Source of the DNA: Notospermus geniculatus
Taxonomy: Eukaryota; Nemertea; Pilidiophora; Heteronemertea; Lineidae
Direction of reading: 5' to 3'
Assembly (NCBI GenBank): GCA_002633025.1
Contig: NMRB01001649.1
Location: forward strand, 62,001-126,000
DNA: 64,000 nt
Both the position numbers and the translations under genes were made by a program. Below the pieces are notes generated by a model. That model did no database searches. It was not told where the DNA came from and saw only the letters and a list, made by a program, of their open reading frames with translations. Of this stretch, positions 62,101-64,000 are shown piece after piece (positions within the stretch are counted from its first letter, which is position 1; each line of letters opens with the position of its first letter).

Positions 62101-64000
62101 TCCTGAACCCTACTGTAGGTATTCCGTCGTTGTCTGGTCGTTCACATCAGTCTTGTCCCGACATGCCGTGTATTTGATGTTTTCTAACAAATTTTTCTCT
62201 GTGGTTTTGTCCATATTGCCTTTTACTCATTCAGTCCTAAGCATGAGCCTCCAGAGGCTTCAACATGATCAGCCCAAAAGGTGTTCTCATTTGGGAGGTT
62301 CCACTGTCGTGAACTGACAGCAGCCTTCATGAGGTTCTGAGTTACCCAATTCAGAGATTTATATCAGAAGATTTGGCGCGGTTGGCTCATCCTCCCACAG
62401 CAGGGGTTTTTACCTCGCTCCTCTTCATCCACTCACACAAACTTTGTGTGCGAGTGTATAAAGTTTAGCAGGACCAGAGCCCTGCTATGGGAGGATGCAG
62501 TTGGTTGTGAACAGTCAGAAATATAAAGCAGAGTGTCGTCCACCGGTTCGCTTTATCACTGATAAGACTGTGCTCTTCAAGAGCATTCCAATCAGTGTGA
62601 AGAGGATCGTAACTGATCGCAGTGTCCATATCTATAATCAGCTTCCACGTTTTGTGTACACGTGCATCGTCATTCACTTCATTTTCAGGCGTGTCCGTCG
62701 TTTCATTTTCGATCCAATGCTTCAGTCATCCAGTCCATATTTGCTCTCTTTTATAACATTTTGCTTCTTATTCTATAATCTTAGTGTACAGGACTTTTCT
62801 TCTTGTCGCCGTTTGACCTAGATGCAGAAATCTTCTCCTGGAGACACTGTCTCTGGGCTTCCTCTTATGAGCTAGTGAGCTCCTTCCCTTGGGTTAGACA
62901 TAGACATTCTCTTAGGATATTACATGTAGTCAAATCAAGCCCTGACACCTCCCTACTCCAAACTAAGCCAGCTTTTAACAACACCCTGCTGGATTTAACA
63001 ACATTACTGCTGTATCCTGCCCTAAAACTTGCCAGTTATTCATTACAAGGAAGGAGAATTATAACTCAACAGAAGAATCACTGAAAACATAACCTGATCA
63101 GTCAACTTTTGTACGATGACCACTGGTGATAGAATAATTTCTTGCCTTTTAGGTTACAATGCGTCGTTGGTTCCCCCAGCCGTGGCAAATGTTCAGAGCC
63201 CTGGTGGAAGCCCGACAAAACCGGTCAGTGCCACGGCATCGCCGACCAACAGTGTACGCTACAGAGCGCGGTCAAGCTCGGCAGAAACTGAACACAGAAG
63301 GAAGGTGGTAGGTACCGGTATTAAAACTGTAGAACTGGGAGTGATAAAATCAGTGTGTTTGGGTTTCCTTTGGAGATTTCCTAAGATGATCCCCTCCCCG
63401 ACTAGGACCTTTGATGCATGAAGTTTCAACTTTGGATTATACTTCCAGCTCCCTCGGCGAGATTCCAATGAGGACTGGGAAATCCCGACAGATGAAATCG
63501 TCACCAGCCACAGGATTGGCTCGGGATCATTCGGGACTGTCTACCGGGGTCACTGGCATGGCCCTGTCGCTATCAAACGACTTAATGTCACTGAACCAAC
63601 TGATGCCCAGATGCAGGCATTCAAGAATGAAGTAGCTGTACTAAGGTAATTTAACAACAGGGAATCAAGGGCAGAGGGTGGTAAATCGGTGGCTTATAGC
63701 CCTGGTGATTTCATGGCTCTGGCCTCTGAAAGTCTGTTGTGGCAGAGTGAGAATGGCCGAGCTGGTAGAGATCTGAGAATCGTTCTCTTAGAAATCCGAT
63801 ACTCACATTCTCCTATGACTAAATTCCCTTCAGCAGCATAGGGCCGGCCCTGTGGTTCCTTTCCTAGCTCTCAAAGCAAGATCTGTTCTAAAATGTTGTT
63901 TGTATCTCTTACAGGAAAACAAGGCATGTGAATGTTCTGTTGTTTATGGGTTGGACGTCGAAACCACAGCTAGCAATTGTCACTCAGTGGTGCGAGGGTT
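47135..64000 (+). CDS. BRAF: RAF-family Ser/Thr kinase, BRAF type, 3' end outside the window
   Basis: RAF couples RAS-GTP to MEK phosphorylation. Exons: 47135-47242 (start [12 protein letters not shown]), 55970-56071, 56502-56804, 57001-57107, 57373-57481, 57849-58063, 58471-58642 and/or 59141-59286, a 756-N gap, 60540-60632, 63153-63307, 63449-63645 and 63915-64000. Domains in order: the BRAF-specific N-terminal region ([18 protein letters not shown]), the RAS-binding domain ([31 protein letters not shown]), the C1 zinc finger with its ligands (HNF then [19 protein letters not shown]), the CR2 14-3-3 site RSTSAPNV, a Ser-rich linker, the N-region [11 protein letters not shown], then the kinase glycine loop [11 protein letters not shown] and VAIK lysine, ending at the hinge TQWCEG. 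The N-terminal region and single-gene status suggest the invertebrate RAF orthologous to BRAF. The first intron is 8.7 kb. The catalytic loop and C-terminal 14-3-3 site lie beyond the window. Confidence 0.93.
47837..47963. mobile_element. 127-bp MITE in the BRAF first intron
   Basis: Ends TATAGATGTGTACC and GGTACATGACTATA are inverted repeats that continue inward through AAATTGCGGAC / GTCCGCAATTT. A second nested pair (GTAGTGCAT, ATGCATTGC) lies inside. Confidence 0.65.
52780..52975. repeat. Twofold tandem repeat in the BRAF first intron
   Basis: Two diverged units of about 98 bases share GGGCCTAATA, CACAGAGGTGTCTAA, GGTGACCC and AGACAAATT-TGACCA. No coding signal. Confidence 0.7.
54352..54549 (+). 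CDS. Candidate alternative first exon of BRAF
   Basis: An ATG at 54352, preceded in frame by TGA, opens a 66-codon frame ending at CAG|GTAGGG in phase 0. That is the same phase as the annotated first exon, so it can join exon 55970 without changing the frame. The peptide is basic and heptad-like ([40 protein letters not shown]), richer in Arg, Glu and Gln than nearby intronic frames. I recognise no domain. It could also belong to a small nested gene or be chance. Confidence 0.35.
58471..58642 (+). CDS. BRAF: BRAF CR2 exon, version a
   Basis: Enters with two bases carried from the C1 exon and leaves in phase 0. It encodes a Pro/Ser-rich stretch, then [14 protein letters not shown], close to the vertebrate GQRDRSSSAPNV site whose serine binds 14-3-3 when phosphorylated. 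Good acceptor (TTATACAG) and donor (GTATGT). Confidence 0.8.
59141..59286 (+). CDS. BRAF: BRAF CR2 exon, version b
   Basis: Encodes [17 protein letters not shown], then [13 protein letters not shown]. With the strong acceptor at 59141 (CTATTTCAG) it fits the carry of the C1 exon and not that of exon a. A weaker acceptor (GATTCAG before 59157) would fit after exon a. The donor GTGAGA after 59286 leaves one carried base, which matches exon 60540. The gap starts 8 bases later. Confidence 0.7.
59294..60049. other. Assembly gap (756 N) inside BRAF
   Basis: Sized gap in the CR2 region. It may hide an exon. The short stretch just after it (60050-60101) ends in a GTAAAC donor-like site and is open in two frames, but neither fits the phase of exon 60540. 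Confidence 0.95.
61438..61495 (+). repeat. Single arm related to the hairpin element at 17168-17421
   Basis: Shares GCCTGAGGAA, CCCCGGTTGGGGTCGAAAAT and TTCGGAGACAACTTT with the right arm of the hairpin, showing that it is a dispersed family. Confidence 0.65.
62381..62505. mobile_element. 125-bp MITE in a BRAF intron
   Basis: Inverted ends TTGGCTCATCCTCCCACAGC and the complement of CCCTGCTATGGGAGGATGCA, with an inner palindrome CACTCACACAAA/TTTGTGTGCGAGTG around 62430-62456. Confidence 0.65.

Overview
This window is a metazoan nuclear genome scaffold. Genes are split into short exons by 0.2-9 kb introns with GT-AG junctions, and the DNA is full of small inverted-repeat transposons. TAGGCC and ACATGT palindromes are frequent, a composition I associate with marine invertebrates, perhaps an echinoderm, hemichordate or mollusc. 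The species cannot be fixed from the sequence. There are five assembly gaps: single Ns at 28700, 37724 and 40516, 50 Ns at 46953-47002 and 756 Ns at 59294-60049.

Layout. Positions 1433-20751 carry NEDD1 (+), EOGT (-) and KLHL12 (-). Positions 20752-37723 repeat the same trio at very high identity, starting inside a NEDD1 intron and ending inside a KLHL12 kelch exon at the single N at 37724. The first two coding exons of KLHL12 (37899-39022) occur once, and so does the upstream-most NEDD1 exon. EOGT is the only gene contained in both copies apart from its start exon. Head to head with KLHL12 lies CFAP20DC (+, 39814 to about 46938). Downstream in the same direction is a single RAF kinase gene of the BRAF type (+, 47135 to the window end), complete from its start codon to the first part of the kinase domain.

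The doubled block is either a recent tandem duplication or two alleles laid end to end by the assembler. Both models explain the data. The unmerged overlaps at two other Ns favour the assembly model, while the gapless junction at 20751/20752 favours a real one. In either case the pair is a natural before/after comparison. At least five mobile elements are present in one copy and cleanly absent from the other, so their ends and target duplications can be read directly.

The genes are not one pathway. NEDD1 targets the gamma-tubulin ring complex. EOGT adds O-GlcNAc to EGF domains in the ER. KLHL12 is a CUL3 adaptor. CFAP20DC is a poorly characterised CFAP20-domain protein. BRAF is the MAPK-pathway RAF. 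The most interesting signal is in BRAF: two separate exons each encode the 14-3-3 docking core RSTSAPNV, and their splice phases restrict how they can be combined. BRAF also has a candidate alternative first exon in its long first intron.
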